Positions 54,255 through 64,000 of a stretch of 64,000 bases of DNA are shown one piece after another (position 1 is the stretch's first letter; every line of letters begins with the position of its first letter). The DNA is taken from contig NC_060028.1 of assembly GCF_021134715.1 (NCBI RefSeq), forward strand, positions 4,982,501 through 5,046,500, given 5' to 3'. The position numbers and the translations under genes were made by a program. This DNA comes from Daphnia pulex (taxonomy: Eukaryota; Arthropoda; Branchiopoda; Diplostraca; Daphniidae). Under the pieces are notes generated by a model that did not search any database, was not told the origin of the DNA, and was given only the letters and a program-made list of their open reading frames with translations.

Positions 54255-54480
54255 TCTTTTCTTCGTCGGGCTCGATTCGTTTCGGGTGGGTTCGAAGAGG
54301 GAACGGTAATGATCAACTGTCGTTTCGTTACTCACCTTTTTGGCTGGCCCGAGAGCTTGCCAGCTTGTCCGTCTATAGTCTTTATGAATATATGATAGCT
54401 CGCTCTTTCCCTAGATTTTCTACAATATGGCCGAAGCTGTGGTCAACAAGTTTGTAGGGGCCAAAGAAGTCGATAACATG
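54255..54480 (+). promoter_or_regulatory. Duplicated 5' region and first exon (copy A)
   Basis: Closely similar to 56800-57033 through gggctcgat-cgtttcgggtg, the ttactcaccttttt-ggctggcccga stretch and gatagctcgctctttccct up to the ATG and the 54-bp first exon. It should hold the promoter and 5' UTR of the zinc-finger gene, with tctatag and tatgaatata as AT-rich core candidates. Confidence 0.5.
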
Positions 54481-54936
54481 GTAAAAAAATTTAACCTTTT
54501 TTTCTTAAAGGTTTTAATCCACTTTCACATTAAATCAAATTTAGGTATGTTGTTTAATTGATAATGATGATGGAACGATCTGCGACGTGAAATATCCTAA
54601 AGGACTCGAGGGGAAAGGTGAAATGAAGGATCACCGACTAGCAATACATAAAATGTAAAGGATCCGATATCCTTTATCGTCATTTCAATTAATTAAATTT
54701 TGTTTTTTTTCAGATTTCAATGCCCATTGACATCAAATGGTTGGTGTTACGTAACATTCCAACACAAACGTAACATAAAAAGGCACATCAACAAATATCA
54801 TACAGGAGAAACTGAGCCCGAGACTGAGCCTAAGCCTAAGCCTAAGCCTAAGAGAAGGAAGGCACTTGGCGATGTGACCGATAGTAACACGAACAAAAAC
54901 CTTAAGTACCAGACTAAGGAGAGAAAAGTGCAGTAA
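54427..54936 (+). CDS. Small two-finger C2H2 zinc-finger protein (gene A), three exons
   Basis: Exons 54427-54480, 54545-54654 and 54714-54936 are joined by GT-AG introns of 64 and 59 bp. The joined frame is 387 nt, 128 residues. Finger 1 is CLIDNDDGTIC followed by DHRLAIH. Finger 2 is FQCPLTSNGWC followed by KRHINKYH, both with HX4H and unusually long Cys-Cys spacing. After the fingers comes an alternating Pro-Lys run (KPKPKPKPKRRK) that could act as a nuclear localisation signal. The unspliced frame stops at the first donor site of exon 2, so splicing is needed. The target DNA is unknown. A paralogue lies 2.5 kb downstream. Confidence 0.65.
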
Positions 54937-55189
54937 ACACTTTGTCGGACGAAACGGATCATTCAAAGAGTAAAACTAGGTAATTTATTAAGCTTTTTCT
55001 TTGTTGTTGTTAATAATAATGTCTTTTCCTATTTGCATTTCAAGTGCCACTCAAATAGCACTGCTCGGCGCTTACGAGTCCGGCGCTTACCCCATAGCTG
55101 TTGCTACCCAAAAAGGGGATAAACAGGAAGGGGATAAGATAATCAATTTTAGCTTTTGGCTTGAAATATTAACAAAGGTTCAAATTTAG

Positions 55190-55678
55190 GTAGCATGTTG
55201 GATTCTGAAAGAAGGGAGAAATTGCGAAGTAAAATTAGAGAACGGGCTCGCGGGAAAGGAGAAAATGAGGATCCACCGAGTCCATGGACATACGAGGTAA
55301 ATCGTTAACGGCCTGTACTTGCCATCGTTAATCAATTTTTTTTTTCGTAAAAGGTATCAGTGCGAGAGCAAAGATACAAAATGCTATCTTTATTCTAGCC
55401 TACACGACCATGTCCAACCCCACCCGATAGATAAACATGAAGATGAGCCAACACCCACCAAGAAAACGAGTCCCTTCTGGCCGACGTGCCTCGTCAGGGG
55501 GCGGCACGGGCGGACGAAACTGCTGACAAGTCGAAGTATTTGTAAAAATTTCGTATTTAATTTCGTATTATTCCGTATTATTAATTTCGTATATTTCGTA
55601 AAAGGTATCAGTGCGAGAGCAAAGATACAAAATGCTATCTCCATTATAGCCGACACGACAATGTCAAACCCCACATGA
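55190..55678 (+). CDS. Zinc-finger gene fragment (gene C): exon-2-like and exon-3-like pair
   Basis: Exon 55190-55296 follows an acceptor and reads CWILKEGRNCEVKLENGL then RIHRVHGH, a finger parallel to gene A exon 2, in the same phase and ending at a gtaaat donor. The next exon from 55354 reads YQCESKDTKC then a His-rich stretch with DKHEDE, and stays open to 55678. No ATG exon like that of genes A and B is found upstream, so it is either a broken copy or uses an exon I cannot see. Confidence 0.45.
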
Positions 55679-55720
55679 TAGATAAACATGAGGAATTCGT
55701 ATTATTTCGTATTATTAATT
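55605..55720 (+). other. Repeated terminal zinc-finger exon, copy 2
   Basis: After a cgtaaaag acceptor it reads YQCESKDTKCYLHYSRHDN and ends with HMIDKH, giving an intact CX6C and HX4H finger in the same phase as the exon at 55354. Part of a tandem duplication with 55354 and 55739. Confidence 0.45.
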
Positions 55721-55738
55721 TCGTATATTTCGTAAAAG

Positions 55739-55930
55739 GTATCAGTGCGAGAGCAAAGATACAAAATGCTATCTCCATTATAGCTGAGACCATGTCAAAC
55801 CCCACGTGATAGATAAACATGAGGAAGAGCCAACACCCACCAAGAAAACGAGGCCCCCTCTGGCCGACGTGCCACGTCAGGGGGCGGCACGGACGGACGA
55901 AACTGTCGACAAGTCGAAGTATTTGTCAAA
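55739..55930 (+). pseudogene. Repeated terminal zinc-finger exon, copy 3, broken
   Basis: Starts like copy 2, but a 4-bp loss with an early in-frame stop ends the finger after YQCESKDTKCYLHYS. The downstream ccaacacccaccaagaaaac block (about 55822-55925) repeats 55443-55543. Confidence 0.5.
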
Positions 55931-56076
55931 ATTTGTCTTTGTTTACGCGTTAATAAAAATCTCATCCTATTTGCAGCAGTTTAGATATTTTGAGTGCCAC
56001 TGAAAAATCTGTACTAGAAAATCAAATTCGAGAATCGGAGGTCGAAATAGTTTAAAAACATTTTTTTTTGTAATAG

Positions 56077-56353
56077 GTATCAGTGCGAGAGCCAAGATCC
56101 AACATGCTATCGACATTATAATCGACCGGACAATGTTGGCGGCCATATGAAAGAAAAACATCAGGAAGAAGCTAGACAGACCATCATCACCATTCAATCA
56201 AATTGTTTTTCTTCTTCTTCTTCTTCCCCCCTCTTTGTCTTATCATTACTCTCTCGCTACGTTCTCCGTCTGCTGTTGGCTCTTACAGGTGTAGCAAACA
56301 CAGCCAGAGGGTTTCTCTCAGGTCTCCCCTATGGACCCCTCCTTCCCCTATGA
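56077..56353 (+). other. Repeated terminal zinc-finger exon, copy 4
   Basis: After an ataag-like acceptor it reads YQCESQDPTCYRHYNRPDN then GGHMKEKH, an intact finger of the same type. The frame stays open to 56353 with a Ser-rich and then hydrophobic tail, which looks like non-coding read-through. Confidence 0.45.
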
Positions 56354-56379
56354 ACTTTTTTTTGTTTTTTGGCTTTTTT

Positions 56380-56799
56380 GATTGCGATTCTTTTATTTTA
56401 TCCCATGTGAAAACAACGGAACTGATCGAATTAGTCATCTCTGGAAATCAAATCGAAATCAAGAGCGGGAGAGAAAAAAATGGCGGGGCGGAGATTTCGA
56501 TATCAAACGCGTGTGTACACTCGATTTTTTCCCTATCAGTTATCGGCCGTAGCCGACATTATTGGCATTTCGTGTGTATAGAGAGAGAGATGAAAAAATT
56601 CTCGGCTGGAATCTCTTCTTTCATTTGGCCCGTCCGTCCGTCCGTCTCACTGTCGAAGAAACGAATCGCTATTGGAAATGATTGGGACCTTTGGGGACGG
56701 GGCGCGCTGAGTCCAGTCATTTTTCACTGCCCAGTTTCCGTGACGTTCATTTAGGAAACGGACAGAGAGCCCTGCAGCTCTTTTTTCTTCCTTTCTTTT
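56380..56799. other. Spacer between zinc-finger copies
   Basis: T-rich, then mixed sequence with a short gagagaga run and a ccgt repeat. ORFs here show no domain. It probably belongs to the upstream region of the next zinc-finger copy. Confidence 0.4.
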
Positions 56800-56979
56800 T
56801 TTCGACGGGCTCGATCCGTTTCGGGTGTGTTCGAGGAGGGAACAGCAATGATCACCTGTCGGGTCGTTACTCACCTTTTTCGGCTGGCCCGAAAGCTTGC
56901 CAGCTTGCCCGTCTATACTCTATAGTCTCTCTCTCTATGAATATACGATAGCTCGCTCTTTCCCTGGATTTGCTACAAC

Positions 56980-57654
56980 ATGACGGAAGCTGAGGAAAAA
57001 AAGTTGGTAGGGGCAATCCTAGAGGTCACCATGGTAATTAAATTTTACCTTTTTTTGTTAAAGGTTTTAATAATAATCAACTTTCTCATTTTAGAATATT
57101 TAGGTTCGTTGTGACTGGACAATAAAGAAGGGGCAGAAAGGCGACACAACGCACAAAATGGGACGCGACAGGAAAAAAGCGATGAAAATCCACCGTCGGA
57201 AAATTCATGGAAGGTAAGATCCTTTATAATCATGGTATAGGAGCTTAAGGGTAGGATCACTCCTCTTGGATACCCCTATACCTGAAGTGTTGTTTTCAGG
57301 ATTGTAGTTGGCGCTGCAAAACAGAAATTCCTGAAAACGACAACACTTCTCAGGGATAGGAGTGTCCCTACCATTAAGCTCTTATACCATGCTTTAACTA
57401 TAAATTAATCATGCCATCTCTTAAACTGTTGTATTTTTTTTCAACAAGATATCAATGCACCTCATCTTATGAGTGGTGCTTTAGAACCTACGTACTTGTC
57501 ACATTCAAACGCCCGTGCTCATTTCCTGAGGAAGCATTTGGAAGAACATGAATCCACTGAAGATCCTGATATGGATAGAACCGCACTGGAAGACGTGAGT
57601 GACAAAAAGGCGGCCAGGAAAAAACGTCTTGGTCACCGATGCCTTCAAAAGTGA
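56980..57654 (+). pseudogene. Paralogous zinc-finger gene (gene B), probably frameshifted
   Basis: Same structure as gene A: exon 1 56980-57033 (54 bp, MTEAEEKKLVGA), exon 2 57104-57213 (110 bp, as in A) and exon 3 from about 57450. Exon 2 reads RCDWTIKKGQKGD then KIHRRKIHG but lacks the second Cys. Exon 3 starts YQCTSSYEWC, after which the matching finger half (HFLRKHLEEH) is in another frame, so there is one apparent frameshift near 57480-57490. The frame then continues with acidic and basic residues to 57654. It could be a young pseudogene or a sequencing error. Confidence 0.55.
57231..57391. repeat. Hairpin-forming MITE-like element in intron 2 of gene B
   Basis: catggtataggagcttaa at the left end and ttaagctcttataccatg at the right are near-exact complements. 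Pairing continues inward through ggtagg...actcct and ctgaa(g)gtgttg...caacacttc, leaving a short loop. This explains why the intron is about 235 bp rather than 60. Confidence 0.75.
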
Positions 57655-57705
57655 AATTATGTAATATGGCTCATCATCTGAAAGGGGAGCTAGTCGCCTC
57701 TAGAG

Positions 57706-57800
57706 GTATCAGTGCGAGAGCAATAACACGTATTGTCATTGAGATTTGGTCTCCCGGAAAGAAGAAAATGAGGATCCACCAACTCGAACATAAGAGGTAG
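57706..57800 (+). pseudogene. Terminal zinc-finger exon copy 5, broken
   Basis: Begins YQCESNNTYCH after an acceptor-like tagag and then stops. The following bases resemble the end of the gene C exon 2 (gaaaatgaggatccacc), so it appears to be a fused fragment of exons 3 and 2. Confidence 0.45.
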
Positions 57801-57881
57801 ATACAAACTCTTAGTCCGAAACATTCCGAAACAGTGGTTACAACAGATAATGGATAAATTTTTTAAAGATGAACGTTTCAA

Positions 57882-58048
57882 GCCAAGTATTTCTATTGCC
57901 CCTAAGTTAACAGGTAAGCTTCTACTAGTTTTTTTTTTCTTCTTCTTGTCCCCTTGACTTTTTTAAAACATATTTCTTTCAAGTATTTCTTTTGCACCTA
58001 ATTTAACAGGTAAGCTTCTACTAGTTTTGTTTCTTCTTCTTGTCCCCC
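57882..58048. repeat. Direct repeat pair
   Basis: tttcaagtatttct...gcacctaatttaacaggtaagcttctactag occurs twice about 99 bp apart, with T-rich tails. It has the look of a duplicated splice-donor region, but no gene can be assigned. Confidence 0.5.
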
Positions 58049-59778
58049 AGACCAAGGTCTGCCTCAAAAAGCTTTTGCAAGATAGGGAGCTGTTGCATGT
58101 AAAGGAGCTTTTATTGCCTTTTATTTTTATTTCCCCCTTCATAAATCAGGAAATTAAGACGAGGGAGAGGGAAAGACAGCTATCTGTCGATGCGAGAGCT
58201 GGACGTGTTCTGCCGTTTCTAGAACAAAGAAAAGGTGGATGTTGAAAATTGGGGGCTGAGAAAGGTATGCAAAAAAATGAGGGGGGGTGCAACATTGCAA
58301 CATAAATTTTTGTAAGAAAATTTGGCAGGCAGGCACGTTGACGTGTACGGCGAATTGACTAAAAAATAAATGAAAACTAAATAGCCCTGTTTACACGCGA
58401 AAATTCTTTCCTTTTTGTAGCCAATCACAGACCCGCTGGAACCCGATAACAAATTTCATTAGCAACTTCATGGCTCTGGCAAAGCTATAGACTCCTGGTC
58501 GCTTCACGGCTGTGTTGCTTCCCCATCTCGGTTTTAGGGTAAAAGTAAGCCGATTTTCAGAGATTTTCGGGTGGGGCCTGTTAGAATTGTGAAGTGGAAA
58601 CTTTAACAAGCAATCTCCCACTCAACCGCACCGAAAAACCCCATTTTTTCCGGAGGTCGTTTTCGGATTGTAATCCGGAAAAGGACTCTAAAAATCCGGA
58701 TTAGATCAATTCTGCTCAGAATCGCAAGGCGATTCCAACGGAATAAAGTCCGTATTTTTATCTTGTTTCGTTCCCGAGATAATCGGGATTGAAAATCGTG
58801 AAATATCACGAAAACCCAAAGTCTTCCCCTCCGATTGCATCGCTTTTAGCCGTATATTCGGCTTCTACACAAAAACTAATTGATACAAAATGTAGCCCTT
58901 CTATCCTTCTTTCAGAATCCATAGGGATTTTAAATAATTCTTTAAGATGTCCGAGATATCACGATTTTCGTGATACCCCCATTTCGACACATTTTTCAGG
59001 CATTTTATTCGGCGTTGCCGATTGCCGTATATGAGACTTCGCCCCCACTCCTTCGCTTTTTCCATTGTTTCCTATGTATCAAGTCCCATCTGTATCGATG
59101 TACAAGGCCTTTATACATAGGAAACAGGGAAAAAGCGAAGGAATGGACAGAAAAGGGGGCGAAAAGCACAAGAAGGAGAGGAATGTCTTATTGCCTCACA
59201 AGTTCAAATTAAGGCATAGAGTGCTATTTGCCAACTGTACAAAATTCCAAGCGCTAGAGGTACTTGTACTGTATTTTCAGTTTGCACCATCAGAAATAAT
59301 AATAATGGCTTAATTCCTTTTTTATTATCTTTGGACAAGGTTGAGTCAAAATAATAATTTGGATAATTGAACAATAACTGGGAAGTTAGCTAACAAAGCC
59401 TTCTTATAACGAGACAAAACAAATCCCTTTCATCGCTAGCAGCGTCTTCTTACGTCCTTTTGTAGAATTTCTCCATTTATCATTTTAGCATTTACACGAA
59501 AATCATTTTATCATCATGAAAACCAAAAGCATACGTGACAACCACTTCGAGGAGCTTCATATTTGAGATAAATCTAGAGAGGCTTTCGGTTGATAACATG
59601 GTGCCGTTTGAGAGAGGGAAAGATGATAAAGTGTTTTCGTGGATAGCCAGGCACACAGTTAAAACATATTAAATATGAATTATTAACGCCGCTAATTTAT
59701 TGAATAGTTCGCTTTGGCATGAGAAGCTTGTTGGTAGTTTAAATAGTCAAAGCTTACAACCAAAATTATATTTCAATG
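58049..59778. other. Intergenic region with repeats
   Basis: No convincing gene. 58600-58990 carries motifs (tccggatt, tatcacgattttcgtgat) that look like a dispersed repeat, and 59036-59165 is an inverted repeat. Confidence 0.45.
59036..59161. repeat. Inverted repeat (foldback)
   Basis: ccttcgctttttccattg and cctatgtat on the left pair with atacatagg and ggaaaaagcgaagg on the right across a loop of about 33 bases. Outer gcccccac/gggggcg extends the stem. Confidence 0.7.
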
Positions 59779-62700
59779 CTAAAAAGATTTTAGTTGTTGA
59801 ACGAATGCCATGCCAAAGGCGACAACAAGGGTCCATTGGAACCAACTGCTGGTAACAGTGCTTGAGGAGGACCAGCCACATTCCAAATCGTTTTTCAGTA
59901 CTGTTATGAAAGGTTTTTCACCTTTGTTGCGGCAACTTGCTGCACGGAGATCTCTGATAATGGTTTGATAGCTGCTGCATCGATCTTTACACATTGATTG
60001 ACGCCATTTGCGCATCCAAAATTCCACCCATCTGCGAAATTACCATAAAGTTAAATTAAAATCTCACTATGATGATCTGACGGGATTTACAACTAAATTT
60101 AAATGTATCATTGGCAATAAAATTTTAATTAATAAGTTAATATCTTATTTAGTAAGTTTGTTCTATAAGTCAAGTAGGATTACATAATTTGTTAACATCC
60201 TAAACCAGTTTTTTTTTTAAAGTTTCTGAATGTCTGTTAGTTTCCACCAGTCACAAATTCGTAATGTTAAGCCAATAACGTGTGAACATAGAAAGAAAAA
60301 ACTAACCCTACGCTGCAGTCACAGCTCCAAGGGTTGTCCGCCATATGTAATTGAGTTAGGAAAACTGAACCGCTGGTTCCGGGATGAATAGTGGTTGATG
60401 GCTCTGCCACAGATGATAATTTATTATGGCGTATGTCGAGTTGGAGCCAACGAACATTGCCAAGATTTTGGAAAAGTGCCCTACTCAATTCTGTTACACT
60501 GTTATCTCGCAATGTAAGAGTCAACGATTTGCCTTGAATATCCTTTACAATGGAAGGTCGAACGGTGGGACAAAAATTGCTTCAGCGATGTTAACTTACA
60601 TTATGGTTTTATTATAGTCACCTTAAGAGCGTTGCCTCCAATGGTTTTTAATTTATTGCCACTGATTGTAATATTACCTAGTTTAAATGGTAACTTTCCT
60701 CTTAACTGATTTTCGAATGTTCCAGCTTCAACCTGTAGCAAAAATTTCATATGTAAGTCACGCTTAAAACTCACGAACTAATCCGTCAGAAATGTTTTCT
60801 TCCGCATTTACATCGATTTCAAGATGCTTGATGGCATGGTTGAAATCCAAAAGTTTAGGAATATCCATGCCCTTGACTCTCTCATATGTCCCAATTGCCA
60901 AGTGCCGAAGATTGGTCATCTGGAAAAGGCTTCCCTCCTTTTGAAGAAAAATTTTATTATGTGACAATTACATGAGGACTTGAGGTGGCCGGCATAGCGA
61001 AAGTAGTATACCTCAAATGTATGCAGTGGAAGATTTTTAATGTTCAAATATTCCAGACTTTTCATGCTCGCTAGTGTTCCATTTGCCATAACTGTTAAAT
61101 TGTTACCACTTAGATTGAGTGATCTTAGTTTTGACGCTGTGGACCATGGCGATTCTGGCAGTACTGTTAGCTGGCAATAGCTTATGTCAAAATCTTTGAG
61201 ATTGGCGTATCGAGTAAAGAAATCTGAGGGCAAATTCTCCACCCTTCAATACCAACAGTAGTTTCAATAGATTAAAGGAAAAAATTTTACATTTTTTTTT
61301 CTTTTGTTAATTATGTTATACTTACGTATTGTAAGAAATGTTGAGTGAAAGTAACTCCGGTAGATGGAAATCACCGAGATTTATACTTCCTATATCTGCC
61401 AAGTTAAGATGCACCAATGATTGAAGGAGGTTATCGAATATGTGATCGGCAACTGTTTGAATGGGATTGCTGCTTAAATCCAGATAAGATAACCGGTTCA
61501 GTGAAGAAAAGGTTTTCTCGCTCAATGTTGAAATCGCGTTGTTGGAAAGGTCCAAATATACTAGGTCAGTTAATTTCTTCAACTACATAAAAAAAAATAT
61601 AAAAAATATACTTGTTTGGATTAGGGTAAAAATAGTTGTACTTTTAAGTATTAATTTTATTAATTATTTTTAGTAATATTTTTCAATTAAACAAAATGTT
61701 ACTTTATCAATTAAACAAAATATCACTTTAGATTTAGCGCAACCATCCGGTGACACACGATGAACCAATGTTACAGCAATTGGATGCATTTTTGCTACAT
61801 TATGACTTATGACAGTGAAAACATTCACTGAGTCGTTTTTCGACTCTCTTTTCAACTAAAATCTACAAAACTAAGGATTCAGCGCTAGTTACCTGATCTG
61901 GGGTGATTGAGGTGATTTCATTATGAGAAGCATCAAGGTGTCGGAGAGTAGTAGCGATGCGACTGAGACATCCGTCAGGGATTTTGCTTATCTGATTATG
62001 TGAGACATCGAGGATTTCCAGCTGAGTATCTTTAAACAGTGTGTCGGGCAAAAATCGGAGCCTATTGTGTGAAATATTGATAACACGAAGCGTCGATGAA
62101 CGACTCAACATGTCTTGATATATTTCACTAATATCATTGTGGTCAAGTAAAAGTACTTGGAGACTCTTTGCATTAGCAAAAGCATCTGAATCAACCTACA
62201 ATGAAAAATATTTGCGATTTCAGTTATCCTATTTTAGCTGTCCTTTTTTTCTGTTGCAAATTTTTTTATAATATTTTATACCAGTTGGATATTGTTGTCT
62301 GAGATATCCAGCCATAGTAAATGCTGCATATCACTATATACCTAAACAAATGGATGAAAAATATTTAAAGATTACTTTGAAAAATAGCTTCAAAAAAATA
62401 GCTAATAAATGATACAAAAATTTTTATTTACATCTCTGGAAATATTTCGAAGTTGATTGTGCTGCAGGACTAAGTGAGTCAATGAGCTGCGGATAGGCTC
62501 AAAGTAATTGCGGGAAATGAAAGATATGTTATTATAACCCAAATCCAGGGAACGGATGCTAGAATATGACGACCATCCTGTCCGATTCGAAGACAGCTGC
62601 TGAATAAGATTGTGACTGACATCAAGTTTGATAGCAGACAATGTGCCAACCTGATCCAACCAGTCAAATGACAACTTTTCCAAGTTGTTATGACCGAGAT

Positions 62701-64000
62701 TGAGGGTTTCTAACTTGGGCAAATTGTGAAAAGCTTCTGCTTCGATAGTGTTAATCATATTTCCTTCTAGTGAAATGTACTCCAGACTTTCGATATTTTG
62801 AAATGCTCCCTTGGCAATGCGGTTGATCTTATTGTCTTCAAGATTCAAAATTTTCAAATGCGGCAAGTCAGAAAATGTTTGCGCTTCAATAGCGTTGATA
62901 AAATTAAAGTTCAAGGAGATGTTAACCAAGTTTGGTGTATGCTCATTATCGAACATTTGTTGTGGAACTTTCTCTATTGAGTTATCTTGCAGGTTGATGG
63001 ATCGAATTTCTTTCATGGAATGGAAAAAGTCGTCCGGCAGATTAGTAATGCGATTGTTGCTAAGATCGATTGACTGAAGAGCGATGAGTTTTTTGAACGG
63101 ATCTGATGACAAAGTTCCAACTCCGATACCATTCGTCAAATGGAGATGAGTGAGAGATGTCCCCACATCTGCAAAAGCGTCCGCTTCGATCTGAGAAATG
63201 CGATTTTCGGACAGATCTAAAACCTTGAGACCTGGTACGTGTCGGAAAGAATTAGACGAAATAGTCTTCAGTTTGTTTTTCGACAAACTCAAATGTTCTA
63301 GGGCAGCGCCGAAGCCTTCAAAGTCACCAATGGAGACGCGGTCATTCAACGAACTCAAACCCAGCGACCGTAAGTTGCGGATGTCGTTCATTTGCTTGAC
63401 GGGTATCTGACCCATTTTTTCTCCAACCAGATTGATTGTTTGCAAGGTGTAACGAAATCCGCTGAGAACTTCCTCAGCTTTGAAAGTAAGCGGATTGTCA
63501 TTCAAAATGAGCGCTTTCAAAAAGTCGAATTTGTCGAGTAAGTTTTCGGGCAGTGTGCTTAGGTTGTTGTAACTCAGATCGAGTCGCTGCAATGAAGATT
63601 CTAGCCCACGGAAGGATCTCGCGTCGACGCCGTGAACGGAGCAGTCACTAAGACTCAAGTCTCGAATTTTGGCATCTTTGAAGGCATCCTCTGCAATTTC
63701 TCTGATCAAGTTGCCGTTAAGCGAAGTCTTGTTAATGAGATTGAAATTTTGAAACGCGAACGGAGGTAAGTTGCCGATCATGTTGTTGTCAAGAATAAGT
63801 GTGTCGATGGAGATGCGACCTTGGAAGAAGACGTCGAATGTGGTGCTGATGCGATTGTTGGCAAGATTGATGGTATTAAGGGATCTCATCTGTGCCAAAC
63901 TGATGAAAGGAATATGCTCGAGAGCATTGTCGGCTAGATTGAGATGAGAGAGCTTTAAGGTGCCACTACTACCGAGTGGAGCAACAGTGAGAATGCTATT
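59779..64000 (-). CDS. Chaoptin-like GPI-anchored leucine-rich-repeat protein, 3' part
   Basis: Nine exons are visible on minus: 64000(+)-62432, 62341-62282, 62195-61893, 61582-61326, 61243-61012, 60937 to about 60775, about 60732-60622, 60542-60307 and 60031-59779, giving about 1,060 residues. Phases agree throughout, except that the 60775/60732 junction has two possible splice choices. Nearly all of it is LRRs of about 24 residues (LxxLxLSxNxI type, e.g. LKVLDLSENRISQIEADAF). A C-terminal LRR cap follows (NPWSCDCSVG, spliced to WVEFWMRKWRQSMC). The end is WFQWTLVVAFGMAFVQQLKSF, a hydrophobic tail fitting GPI attachment. Drosophila chaoptin is an extracellular GPI-anchored photoreceptor adhesion protein with about 40 LRRs; the architecture fits, but other LRR paralogues are possible. 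The start, signal peptide and first LRRs lie beyond 64000. Confidence 0.85.

Noticed and set aside
53496-54457. ORFs of 63-107 codons upstream of gene A as separate genes
   Set aside because: The 107-codon frame overlaps the 5' region and first exon of gene A in another frame and is not kept in the gene B copy. The others are AT-rich, and apart from the weak fingers already listed show no domain.
62798-63410. Plus-strand ORFs opposite the LRR gene
   Set aside because: Antisense shadows of the large LRR exon.

Overview
This window is eukaryotic nuclear DNA, most likely from an arthropod and perhaps a crustacean such as Daphnia. The evidence is short GT-AG introns of about 60-90 bp, a multi-exon chaoptin-like leucine-rich-repeat gene, C2H2 zinc-finger genes, a THAP-bearing P-like DNA transposon and several MITEs. 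The species cannot be named from sequence alone.

Region 1 (1-20637) is a near-perfect tandem array of a 1,440-bp unit: 14 full units plus one 501-bp deleted unit. Each full unit carries five tRNA genes in a fixed divergent layout: Met(CAT) and Arg(ACG) on the minus strand, then Lys(TTT), Ser(GCT) and Gln(CTG) on the plus strand. Unit starts are 1, 1441, 2881, 4321, 5764, 7204, 8644, 10084, 11524, 12964, 14404, 15844, 17285, 18730 and 20137.

Region 2 (20638-50603) is a more diverged, transposon-scarred continuation made of alternating A units (all five tRNAs) and B units (tRNA-Met mostly replaced by transposon sequence). Three A units carry a 1,393-bp insertion between Lys and Ser. All six B units carry a Tc1-like plus MITE fragment, and two of these also hold a 2,660-bp P-like element with terminal inverted repeats of about 0.73 kb. 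Two larger duplications are stacked on this: a 4,362-bp tandem repeat (20638/25000, again at 38176) and a 13,176-bp tandem segmental duplication (23142-36317 and 36318 to about 49492). I count 131 tRNA genes or near-complete copies: 22 Met, 28 Arg, 27 Lys, 26 Ser and 28 Gln, plus Ser and Met fragments. Two Gln copies have anticodon TTG instead of CTG.

Region 3 (50604 to about 53400) has no convincing gene. It holds a TIR element abutting the array end, a MITE and a truncated relative of it, and an (AC)n microsatellite. Region 4 (about 53400-57800) is a cluster of small C2H2 zinc-finger genes and exon copies: one apparently complete three-exon gene (54427-54936), a diverged paralogue (56980-57654) and several repeated terminal zinc-finger exons. 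Region 5 (57800-59778) shows only repeats. Region 6 (59779-64000, minus strand) is the 3' part of a chaoptin-like GPI-anchored LRR gene whose 5' end lies beyond the window.

Within a tRNA unit, T4 runs that could end Pol III transcription lie after the outermost genes (after Met on minus, after Gln on plus) and not between genes. The layout therefore suggests two divergent polycistronic tRNA precursors, Arg-Met and Lys-Ser-Gln. This is an inference from sequence, not shown.
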